Shown in pieces: positions 1 to 6,739 of a DNA stretch of 9,817 nucleotides. Position 1 is the stretch's first letter, and each line of letters begins with the position of its first letter. The notes under the pieces are model-generated. The model did no database searches. It saw only the letters and a program-made list of their open reading frames with translations, and had not been told where the DNA came from. The translations under genes were made by a program, and so were the position numbers. The DNA comes from Candidatus Zhuqueibacterota bacterium (GTDB lineage: Bacteria > BS750m-G25): NCBI GenBank assembly GCA_016783505.1, contig JADHWK010000070.1, positions 1 through 9,817 on the forward strand, written 5' to 3'.

Positions 1-1769
1 ATCAGTTGGTCTCCGAACTGGTGTCCGGGGATCGGCGAAAAGAAGTTGAGGAGTATGTGGAGAGGACCCGAAGGATCACCGAAATAGAACGGACCTCAAC
101 GGAAAAGGAAAAAACGGGCCTGTTCATCGGTCGTAATGTAATCAACCCGGTAAACAGCGAACGAGTTCCCATCTGGATCTCCGATTACGTTCTGGAAAGC
201 TACGGCACAGGAGCGGTGTTCGCCTGCCCGGCCCACGATCAACGGGATTTTGAATTTGCCAACAAATTTGGTCTGAAAATTCAGGAGGTCGTTCGTCCCC
301 CTCAGGGCCCCTCCCCGCTGGATGAGATGAAAGCCGCCTACCTCGATTCAGGGGTGATGGTCAATTCAGGCCCATACAACGGCCTGAGCAATCGAGAATG
401 TAGCCGGAAAATCGTAGACGACCTTTCCTGTCATGTGGGGGCGGAAAAGACAGTCCAGTATAAACTCCGGGACTGGCTCATCTCCCGACAGCGCTACTGG
501 GGGACTCCCATCCCCATTATTTACTGTCCTCGCTGCGGGGAGGTGCCTGTTCCCGAAGAAGAACTCCCCGTCTTTCTTCCTGAAAAAGTCGAATTCAAGG
601 TTGCTGGTGAATCCCCCTTAACCACCAATCCTGATTTCGTCAACACCCCTTGTCCCCGTTGCGGTGAGCCGGGGAGAAGAGAGGTGGACACCATGGATAC
701 CTTCGTCTGTTCCTCCTGGTATTTCCTCCGCTTCGTTGATCCGGACATTGATTCCTTCCCCTTCAATCGGGGACTGGCGAATAAATGGCTGCCGGTGGAC
801 CAATACGTGGGAGGGGCCGAACATGCTGTAATGCATCTGCTCTATGCCCGGTTTTTCACTATGGCCCTCCACGACATGGGGTTGATTGATTTTGAAGAAC
901 CCTTTCTGAAATTGAACCACCAGGGGATGATCCGCAATAACGCCTACTTCTGCCCCAGACACGGATACCTCCCCAAAGATAGAACCGAAAGGGATGGGAA
1001 AAACCTATGCTGCACAACTTGCGGTTACCCTTTAGAAATACGGGATGAGAAAATTTCCAAATCCAAATACAATTCTGTGGATCCAGAACAATATATCCAC
1101 CAATACGGCGCCGATACCTTTCGGATGTATCTTATGTTTATGGGATCCTACGAAGAGGGGGGAGTGTGGTCTGAAAAAGGGATCACCGGCATCCATCGGT
1201 TCGTAAACCGGGTCTGGAGGCTGGTGAACTTACTGCAGAAAACCCCGCCCGAGGGATGGGAAACGGGAAAAAGCCCCGAGCTGGAGCGCCTGCGCCATTA
1301 CACCATCAGGGAGGTAACCGGTGACCTGGAGGGATTTCATTTCAACACCGCCATCTCCAGGTTGATGGAATTAACTAACTCTCTTTATCTTTATATTCAG
1401 GATGTTCCCCCCGAGGAACAACACCGGGAAATATTAAAAACTACAGAAGAGGCGTTAATAACCCTTTTAGCCCCATTTGCTCCCCATCTGTCTGAAGAAC
1501 TATGGCACCGGATCGGCGGTGAGCACAGCATCTTCGATCAAACCTGGCCGGCTTATGATGAAGATAAGATACTTCTGGAGAAGGTTACCATCGCCATTCA
1601 GGTCAACGGAAAGCTGCGGGACCAGATGGAAGCCCCCCTTGATATAGAGGATGAACTCTTAAAAGAGATGGCCTTAAGTCAGCAAAAAATAAAGAAATAC
1701 GTTGAGGGCCACCGGATTCTGAAGACCATTGTGGTTAAAAATAAACTGTTGAATATAGTCGTCCAATAG
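1..1769 (+). CDS. leuS: Leucyl-tRNA synthetase, C-terminal part (5' truncated by window edge)
   Basis: Class Ia aminoacyl-tRNA synthetase that charges tRNA-Leu with leucine in the cytoplasm. The reading frame is open to the left edge, so the true start lies outside; about 588 residues of a usual 800-870 are visible. The fragment begins inside the CP1 editing domain, with the hallmark YGTGAV and AHDQRDFEFA motifs (about nt 201-260). It continues with DWLISRQRYWGTPIP (about 471-515), two CPRCG zinc knuckles (from nt 525 and 651), and a second Cys-rich insertion (CPRHG and CCTTCG) just before the KMSKS loop. That loop reads KISKS (1050-1064), a tolerated variant. The anticodon-binding helical domain and the C-terminal VNGKLRD motif follow, and the protein ends normally at TAG 1767-1769. 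The call is secure. The second Cys cluster is probably a metal-binding elaboration of the leucine-specific insertion, which is inference. I see no clear rho-independent terminator directly after the gene. Confidence 0.97.
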   Translation, partial: QLVSELVSGDRRKEVEEYVERTRRITEIERTSTEKEKTGLFIGRNVINPVNSERVPIWISDYVLESYGTGAVFACPAHDQRDFEFANKFGLKIQEVVRPPQGPSPLDEMKAAYLDSGVMVNSGPYNGLSNRECSRKIVDDLSCHVGAEKTVQYKLRDWLISRQRYWGTPIPIIYCPRCGEVPVPEEELPVFLPEKVEFKVAGESPLTTNPDFVNTPCPRCGEPGRREVDTMDTFVCSSWYFLRFVDPDIDSFPFNRGLANKWLPVDQYVGGAEHAVMHLLYARFFTMALHDMGLIDFEEPFLKLNHQGMIRNNAYFCPRHGYLPKDRTERDGKNLCCTTCGYPLEIRDEKISKSKYNSVDPEQYIHQYGADTFRMYLMFMGSYEEGGVWSEKGITGIHRFVNRVWRLVNLLQKTPPEGWETGKSPELERLRHYTIREVTGDLEGFHFNTAISRLMELTNSLYLYIQDVPPEEQHREILKTTEEALITLLAPFAPHLSEELWHRIGGEHSIFDQTWPAYDEDKILLEKVTIAIQVNGKLRDQMEAPLDIEDELLKEMALSQQKIKKYVEGHRILKTIVVKNKLLNIVVQ

Positions 1770-1795
1770 TCAATGAATCAGTTAGTCAATAAATC
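1767..1795. repeat. Short imperfect direct repeat at the end of leuS
   Basis: TAGTCAATGAATC (1767-1779, starting on the leuS stop codon) recurs as TAGTCAATAAATC (1783-1795) with one mismatch and a 16-nt period. It sits at the sharp transition from GC-rich leuS to AT-rich sequence. It may be chance or a local duplication. I did not find a matching copy at the other end of the AT-rich island, so it is not supported as an attachment site. Confidence 0.4.
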
Positions 1796-2162
1796 GTTAT
1801 AAATCTATGCTCAGGGTGAAATGAACAGGAAAGCATGGAATCTTCATCTTCATCTTTCTTTTTATGATAAAAGGAGCGGTTGTTATTACAACACAAAAAG
1901 CGTTCGATGAATGATTTTTTATTTTCATCTTGATTTTAAAACTTTTTTTTTGTAATTTGTTGAGGTAATTTGTATCAACCAGGTAGGTGTTCCTAATTTT
2001 GCATCCGAAAGCCTGAATAATTTGTTTGGACAAGCTATGGATTTCCAGAAGATAAGCCAGGGTTTCTAGCATTGTTTTACGTAGTATTGTAACTTACATT
2101 ATCGCTGATGAATTGATTTATTACAATTAGGAAAATTATTGCACTCATTTTAGGAGAAAATT
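1770..2162. other. AT-rich non-coding spacer between leuS and the zinc-ribbon gene
   Basis: This stretch of 393 nt has no convincing gene. A 91-codon open frame on the minus strand (1797-2072) is low in complexity at its C-terminal half, lacks a ribosome-binding site and matches no family I recognise, so I treat it as non-coding. A possible -10 element (TACAAT, 2122-2127) lies about 35 nt before the next start codon, but no good -35 accompanies it. A strong Shine-Dalgarno (AGGAG, about 2152-2156) marks the start of the following gene. Base composition here resembles the three genes downstream more than leuS, so the compositional break falls at the leuS stop. Confidence 0.6.
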
Positions 2163-2879
2163 ATGACAGACTTTTTTAAGAAGATCTTTAACAAGCAAAG
2201 AAGCAATACAGGAAGGGAATCAGAACCCATTTGTCCTTATTGTAAAAAGATTTTGGAGCAACGACCACAACGTAAGAAAAAATGCCCTTTCTGTAAAAAC
2301 TTTATTTATACTCGTAGATTGCCTCCGAATTACGAAATAGTATTAGTAACTGAGGATGAAGCAAAGAAGATAGACTTAGAAAAAGAAAAATTTTTTTTCA
2401 GGCAAAGATGGCTTGATACCTTAAAGCAATATGGAATTACAGAAAGAATTTTTAATATTCGTAAGGACGAACTTTCCCAAAGAAATCAAAAGGAAGCAAA
2501 TGACCGAGATGTATTCTGGTCATTATTTAATGAAATCAACCAAGAAGCAATGAAAACTGGAGATTTCCAGACATTAAAAACTATCTATTATTCTATGGCT
2601 ATGTTTCTTAATGAAGAGGGTAAGGAATGCTTCGATCTTCTTCAACAATCGGCAAAGATGGAACTGTTGGTAATTAAAAGACGGGGCGTTATCAAAAAAG
2701 TTCAAATTATAACTGCTGGTCATAATAGCTGCTCTAATTGTAGAAAATCAGAGAATAAGATTTTTAGTATAGACGAGGCTCTTGAAAAAATGCCCATTCC
2801 ATGTAAAGAATGCACTACTACATTATATGATGAAAATAAAGGATTTTGTAGATGTCGCTATATACCATCGATGATCTAA
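2163..2879 (+). CDS. Zinc-ribbon protein with three pairs of cysteines, function unknown
   Basis: A 238-residue protein I cannot assign to a characterised family. It is soluble, with no signal peptide or membrane segment. The N-terminus holds a four-cysteine zinc ribbon (C24-x2-C27 and C41-x2-C44, separated by a lysine/arginine-rich turn). The middle (about 55-180) is charged and helical. The C-terminus is a second Cys cluster: H187, C190-x2-C193, C214-x2-C217 and C229-x-C231, with the shape 'CxxC...IFSIDEAL...PIPCKEC...CRCRY'. That shape recalls the Cys-rich tail of phage Mu gpF-like (minor head) proteins, where a short CxxC-(K)xF...P.P-C..CRC module recurs, but no Mu F core is recognisable. 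Start chosen at ATG 2163, preceded by AGGAG at 6-7 nt spacing. Composition is AT-rich, unlike leuS. A nucleic-acid or metal-binding role is a guess from the zinc knuckles only. Confidence 0.8.
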   Translation: MTDFFKKIFNKQRSNTGRESEPICPYCKKILEQRPQRKKKCPFCKNFIYTRRLPPNYEIVLVTEDEAKKIDLEKEKFFFRQRWLDTLKQYGITERIFNIRKDELSQRNQKEANDRDVFWSLFNEINQEAMKTGDFQTLKTIYYSMAMFLNEEGKECFDLLQQSAKMELLVIKRRGVIKKVQIITAGHNSCSNCRKSENKIFSIDEALEKMPIPCKECTTTLYDENKGFCRCRYIPSMI

Positions 2880-2901
2880 TTAAGAATTGAAAGGAAATAA
2901 A

Positions 2902-3363
2902 ATGATGGATTTTAAAAAATCAGGTGTTGGGATTTTTATATTTCTGTTTGTTCTGATACCAATAGCTTATGGGGCATTTATAGCGTTTACACCAATATCT
3001 TTTGAAGATGATCCAGTCAAAATAAGGCGAGCAACGGCATTAATATTTGTGGAAGGTAAAGAAGCCCGGTATGAAATTTACATAAAAAATGATTCTGATC
3101 GGGACTTGCTTGGGATTAAGTTTACAGTGGTTTTTTACGATAAATATTGGGATTTTGTCACTGTCCGAGAGATTGAACATTCAAGTTTAGTTAGTATGGA
3201 AACTGATTCAACTAAAATTGAATTGAAAAAACCTGATTATGGATTAGAAAAAGCCTATAATGGTATTATAGCTGTGACTGCTATACTCTATCGTTACGAT
3301 AATATATGGAAACGATCACTGGATGAAGCTATCAAAAAATATACCGAAAAAATTAAAAAATAA
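2902..3363 (+). CDS. Small membrane-anchored protein with extracytoplasmic beta-rich domain, function unknown
   Basis: About 153 residues. The frame is open back to a TTG at 2887, but the Shine-Dalgarno AAGGA (about 2891-2895) fits ATG 2902 (6-nt spacing) or ATG 2905, so I start there. The N-terminus is MMDFKKSGVG followed by a strongly hydrophobic stretch of about 20 residues (FIFLFVLIPIAYGAFIAF), which reads as an uncleaved signal anchor. The rest has alternating hydrophobic/polar strands with a 'YEIYIKNDSDRDLLGIKFTV' segment. This resembles the beta-sandwich pattern of small exported domains that begin with a 'xIxNxSxxxlxxvxvxv' strand pair (FxLYD-like), but the similarity is by eye only. 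It ends in a lysine-rich tail. It follows the zinc-ribbon gene by about 22 nt and is AT-rich like it, so the two are probably co-transcribed. No function is assigned. Confidence 0.75.
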   Translation: MMDFKKSGVGIFIFLFVLIPIAYGAFIAFTPISFEDDPVKIRRATALIFVEGKEARYEIYIKNDSDRDLLGIKFTVVFYDKYWDFVTVREIEHSSLVSMETDSTKIELKKPDYGLEKAYNGIIAVTAILYRYDNIWKRSLDEAIKKYTEKIKK

Positions 3364-3403
3364 ATTTTATGAAAAGATTCAACCAATAACTTGAGATTCT
3401 ATC

Positions 3404-4063
3404 ATGTTTACAAGAAGTGTTCTTGAAACTCTTATTATTGATGATAGAGTTGACAAGGATTCCCTCGCCGAAAGACTGGATCGAATACAAAAACACCTAT
3501 GTAGCAATAACGTGCAACGTGCGGCTGACCTTGCAACCGAATTGAGGGTGGCAAGTATTTTCTTGAATTTGAATGAACTAAAATGCATAGTATTTTGTGA
3601 GAAACCAGATTTACGATGTACGATACATGGCTATGATGTAAGCATTGAAATTCGGAAGTTTCGTTTTAAGAGTGAGGATGTAGAAAACCAAAAACGACTA
3701 GAACAAGCATTGGAACAGGGAGAACTGGTAGATTATGGCAATCTAGCTTACTTTGTGGAATTTGTGGAAGATGCACTTAAGCAAAAAATCCTAAAAGCCT
3801 TAGACAAATCGGATTACTATCTCTACCTGCTCTCTGAAAGTACACACCAAATTGAGGATGTGGAAATAAAAATTGCCCTAAAGGACATAATAAAAAGAGA
3901 TACTGGTTTACGCCGAGTCGCCGGTTTGTTTTACCAAACTTTAAATCGTCCGGTAGACACTTCTCCAATTCGATTTGTTGTTTTGAATGCTGAAAAAGCT
4001 TCAAATGCAGTTTTAGACGCCTTTGAGAGTTCAAGATTTTTTAACATTGTTAAAATTGATTAG
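3404..4063 (+). CDS. Hypothetical protein with PD-(D/E)XK-like residue pattern
   Basis: A 219-residue soluble protein, 40 nt downstream of the membrane-anchored protein. I do not recognise the family. Residues 40-89 show a pattern reminiscent of the PD-(D/E)XK nuclease fold. There is a helix with a conserved-looking glutamate (AADLATELRVASIFL, E46), then P68-D69 at the start of a strand, a glycine turn, and a strand ending in E82-I-R84-K85, where canonical enzymes have (D/E)-x-K. The x-K position holds Arg, with Lys one residue later, so activity is uncertain. The C-terminal half is helical and charged, without recognisable motifs. The start at ATG 3404 lacks a strong ribosome-binding site (only TTGAG about 8 nt upstream). 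The next in-frame ATG is not visible early, so the start is the least certain part. Composition is AT-rich, shared with the two genes before it. No methylase or helicase partner is present. Confidence 0.7.
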   Translation: MFTRSVLETLIIDDRVDKDSLAERLDRIQKHLCSNNVQRAADLATELRVASIFLNLNELKCIVFCEKPDLRCTIHGYDVSIEIRKFRFKSEDVENQKRLEQALEQGELVDYGNLAYFVEFVEDALKQKILKALDKSDYYLYLLSESTHQIEDVEIKIALKDIIKRDTGLRRVAGLFYQTLNRPVDTSPIRFVVLNAEKASNAVLDAFESSRFFNIVKID

Positions 4064-4186
4064 AGTAACTGACTGAAAAGTGGAAGACAATATTCTTACC
4101 TATCATTGGGGACTAAGGATTGCGTAGGATTTTATTGAAGTTCGAAGTGAGGATAAAAGGAAATTAATCACAATAAAAAGAGGCTA

Positions 4187-4249
4187 TGTCCGAAGCTATT
4201 CTTGTTCTAATTTCTAAAGCTACTGAAAACCAGTGGCTTTTTTGTTGAT
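4187..4249 (+). other. Possible 20-codon mini-ORF overlapping the terminator
   Basis: ATG 4187 opens a 20-codon frame ending at TGA 4247-4249, preceded closely by AAAGAGG. The predicted peptide is MSEAILVLISKATENQWLFC. Its last codons run through the stem, loop and U-tract of the terminator at 4216-4243. The ribosome-binding site spacing is too short (about 2-3 nt) and there is no known peptide to compare, so it may be accidental. Confidence 0.15.
4216..4243 (+). terminator. Rho-independent terminator
   Basis: A 10-bp stem, AAAGCTACTG (4216-4225) with CAGTGGCTTT (4231-4240), contains a single G-U wobble. The loop is AAAAC, followed without a break by a run of six T (4238-4243). This is a textbook intrinsic terminator on the + strand. 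It lies about 150 nt after the PD-(D/E)XK-like gene and about 120 nt before the kinase gene, so it ends the AT-rich gene cluster and insulates the signalling operon. Confidence 0.8.
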
Positions 4250-4298
4250 AGAGCAGGGGACCAGGAACAGAAGAATAACTTTTTTATTCAAAATTATC

Positions 4299-4326
4299 TT
4301 GATTTAATCCATAAAAATATTATATT
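4299..4326 (+). promoter_or_regulatory. Candidate sigma70-type promoter for the kinase-cyclase operon
   Basis: TTGATT (4299-4304) followed after 16 nt by TATATT (4321-4326), or after 18 nt by TATTAT, resembles -35/-10 elements. It lies within a very AT-rich tract between the terminator and the kinase start. AT-rich DNA yields such matches easily, so the position of the promoter is plausible but the exact hexamers are uncertain. Confidence 0.35.
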
Positions 4327-4362
4327 ATAACATAGTTTAAATTTATTAAATAGGAAGGATCA

Positions 4363-6738
4363 GTGGCCCTCTTCAGCGAAGCAAAAAAGATCAATGGGTT
4401 ATACCGGCAACGGGACTGGAACGGGATCGTTCGCATCGCCCGGGATCTGCCACTCAGAGAGATTGACGACATCAAGGTGCTGAACGACATTGCGGTGGCC
4501 TACCGCAGGCTGGACCGAATTGACGAGGCCTTTCAGGTGTGTCAACGTATCTATTCTTTGTATCCGGAACCCGACCTGATAAAGCAGAGCGTTGATCCCG
4601 GCATCCGCTACATGCGGCATCACCAAATCCTGGGCGAAATCTATTATTTAAAGGGAAATTACGATGAGGCTTTAAAGATCTTCGATAAGCTCAAGGTATT
4701 GGGGGATCGCTTTTCCGATAAATTCTTACTGACGGCCAAGATTTACCGGAAGCAGAAGCGATTTAACGAGGCGGCCCGGGAATATCGAAATATGATTACC
4801 CAGTGCCCTAAACGTATTGATTCTGTCATTAAGGGAACGCTGGAGCTAGCCACCGAGGACCCGACCAATGAGGAAACCTACCTGGCATTATATGAAGCTT
4901 ACTCCCATAAAGGATTGCTCAAACGGGTTGTTGCAGATTTAGAAACCCGACTGTCACGGGATGATGAAAACCTACCCGCCGCTTTTGTGGTGGGCTATTT
5001 CCTTTGCTTCAACGGCCAGCCCGAAAAGGGAATCCAAACCCTAATTCATTATCAGCAACAGCATCCCCAGAACCTGGACGCTGCCGTGAACCTGGCCCAG
5101 CTTTTCCTCCTTAACCGCCAGGGATCCCAGGCCTGGGAACTCTACATTGATACTATTAAGCCGGTGGGGGGAAAGGAAGAGACCGTTCTACGGTTGCTTG
5201 AGAAAATCACCGCTCAAAAGGTCGGTGGCGAGAGGGCAGAAGAAGATCTGGCCCATTTCTACATAGAATTGGGCCATTGGGATGGGGCCGAGGAAAAATA
5301 TTCAGCCCTGGCCCGGACTCGGCCGGACGATGAATCTATCAAATCCCAACTGGAGAAGATTTATCATTTCCAGATGGAACAAGCCATCGCCACTGATCGG
5401 TCTGAAGATGGCCTATCGGTCCTGCAAAAGCTTGTCAATCTGAGGCCTGAGAAGGAAGAATACCGCCAGAAGCTGCGTTCCTTGGAAACCCTTATTGTCC
5501 AATCCAAAATTGACGAGATTGAGCGGAAGTTAAAGATTTCCTCCCTGCCCGCCGATAAGGTCAATCGGCTTCAGTTCGAATTGGCCGAACTGTATGAGCA
5601 ACTAAAAGGGGGTGAAAAGCCAGCCCTGTCCTTTTTCCAGAAGGTGGCCCAATCAGATTCCGTCTATCGCCCCCAGGCCATATTGCGTGTAGGTCTTTCC
5701 TTTCTGAACCGGGGGATGGTGGATTTAGCCTTCAAGAACTTCAACGAGATCCTAACCCTCAATTTTGATGAGGAACAAAAAAAAGACTTTGTTTACCAGA
5801 TTGGCATCTTATGTGAGGAAAGGGGCCATCCCGAAAAGGCCAGAGAAATGTATTCATATATTATGGCCCTTGATGTCACCTTTCAGGATGTAGCCCAGCG
5901 GTTGGAGGGTTTGCCCCAAAAGGCCACCCCTTCCCTTGAAAAAGGAAAAGAAATAGATCTCAGTGACCGTTATGAGGAGATTGAAAAGATCGGGGAGGGG
6001 GGAATGGGCATTATCTATCGGGCCACCGATAAAATCTTAAAGCGTAAAGTGGCTATCAAGATGATTAAGGGGGACGTCCAGGCCCATCCCGAGGCGGTGG
6101 AACGGTTCATTCGGGAGGCGCAGTCAGCTAGCCAGCTTCGGCATCCGGGGATCGTTACCATCTACGACATCAACATAGGCCAGCCTATGTGGATTGTGAT
6201 GGAATTCGTGGAGGGCCAGGACTTAAGAAAATTAATGGAGATTCAAAAGTTTAACTGGACTACTTTAAAACCCCTGGCCGTCAAGACCTGTGAGGCCTTG
6301 GGACACGCTCATCAGCACGGGGTAGTACATCGTGATATTAAACCGGACAACATAATGGTTACCGCCGACGGTCAGGTCAAGATCACTGACTTCGGTCTGG
6401 CTCACATCGGAGCCGCTTCCGCCCTCACCCAGGCAGGTCAGGCCCTGGGTACCCCATGGTACATGGCCCCGGAGCAGATCCGGGGGCATGGGGTAGACCA
6501 CCGGGCCGACCTCTATGCCCTGGGGGCTACCTTCTATGAAATCCTGGTCGGCCGCCCTCCCTTTTATGAGGGGGACGTGGCTTACCAGCAGATCCATGAG
6601 CGGCCCCAACCCCCCAACCTCTTGAACCCCGAAATTCCCCAGACCGTCGAAGCCATAATCCTAAAGTGCCTGGAAAAATCCCCGGGAGACCGTTATCAGA
6701 CTTCCAATGATTTAATAGCAGATCTTATAAAGAGCTAA
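4363..6738 (+). CDS. TPR-repeat serine/threonine protein kinase (C-terminal Hanks-type kinase domain)
   Basis: 791 residues. The first 530 or so are helical tetratricopeptide-like repeats for protein binding; clearer units lie near residues 86-115, 121-150, 296-324, 439-468 and 477-506. Residues about 535-789 are a complete Hanks-type Ser/Thr kinase. It has the glycine loop GEGGMG (from G544), the VAIK lysine K566, the catalytic loop HRDIKPDN (D658), DFG (D676) and APE (E704). All catalytic positions are intact, so it should be active. There is no signal peptide, membrane span or PASTA domain, so it is a cytoplasmic kinase rather than a PknB-like surface receptor; the TPR region probably recruits substrates or regulators. 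The start is GTG 4363, behind AGGAAGG (4352-4358), which fits well. The cyclase gene begins 1 nt after its stop, so the two are co-translated and the cyclase is a candidate partner or substrate (inference). Confidence 0.93.
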   Translation: MALFSEAKKINGLYRQRDWNGIVRIARDLPLREIDDIKVLNDIAVAYRRLDRIDEAFQVCQRIYSLYPEPDLIKQSVDPGIRYMRHHQILGEIYYLKGNYDEALKIFDKLKVLGDRFSDKFLLTAKIYRKQKRFNEAAREYRNMITQCPKRIDSVIKGTLELATEDPTNEETYLALYEAYSHKGLLKRVVADLETRLSRDDENLPAAFVVGYFLCFNGQPEKGIQTLIHYQQQHPQNLDAAVNLAQLFLLNRQGSQAWELYIDTIKPVGGKEETVLRLLEKITAQKVGGERAEEDLAHFYIELGHWDGAEEKYSALARTRPDDESIKSQLEKIYHFQMEQAIATDRSEDGLSVLQKLVNLRPEKEEYRQKLRSLETLIVQSKIDEIERKLKISSLPADKVNRLQFELAELYEQLKGGEKPALSFFQKVAQSDSVYRPQAILRVGLSFLNRGMVDLAFKNFNEILTLNFDEEQKKDFVYQIGILCEERGHPEKAREMYSYIMALDVTFQDVAQRLEGLPQKATPSLEKGKEIDLSDRYEEIEKIGEGGMGIIYRATDKILKRKVAIKMIKGDVQAHPEAVERFIREAQSASQLRHPGIVTIYDINIGQPMWIVMEFVEGQDLRKLMEIQKFNWTTLKPLAVKTCEALGHAHQHGVVHRDIKPDNIMVTADGQVKITDFGLAHIGAASALTQAGQALGTPWYMAPEQIRGHGVDHRADLYALGATFYEILVGRPPFYEGDVAYQQIHERPQPPNLLNPEIPQTVEAIILKCLEKSPGDRYQTSNDLIADLIKS

Positions 6739-6739
6739 A

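Noticed and set aside
618-962. Minus-strand open frames inside leuS (also 521-766)
   Set aside because: They lie wholly antisense to a well-conserved synthetase and have no family features; long antisense frames are expected in GC-rich coding DNA.
1767-1795. Direct repeat at the leuS end considered as an attachment site for the AT-rich island
   Set aside because: No matching copy was seen near the right end of the island around 4064-4362, and no integrase is present.
1797-2072. 91-codon open frame on the minus strand in the leuS downstream spacer
   Set aside because: No ribosome-binding site, a low-complexity Lys/Ile/Met-rich second half and no recognisable family. The N-terminal stretch with LETLAYLLEI briefly suggested a decayed four-helix-bundle gene, but the likeness is too short to support a pseudogene call.
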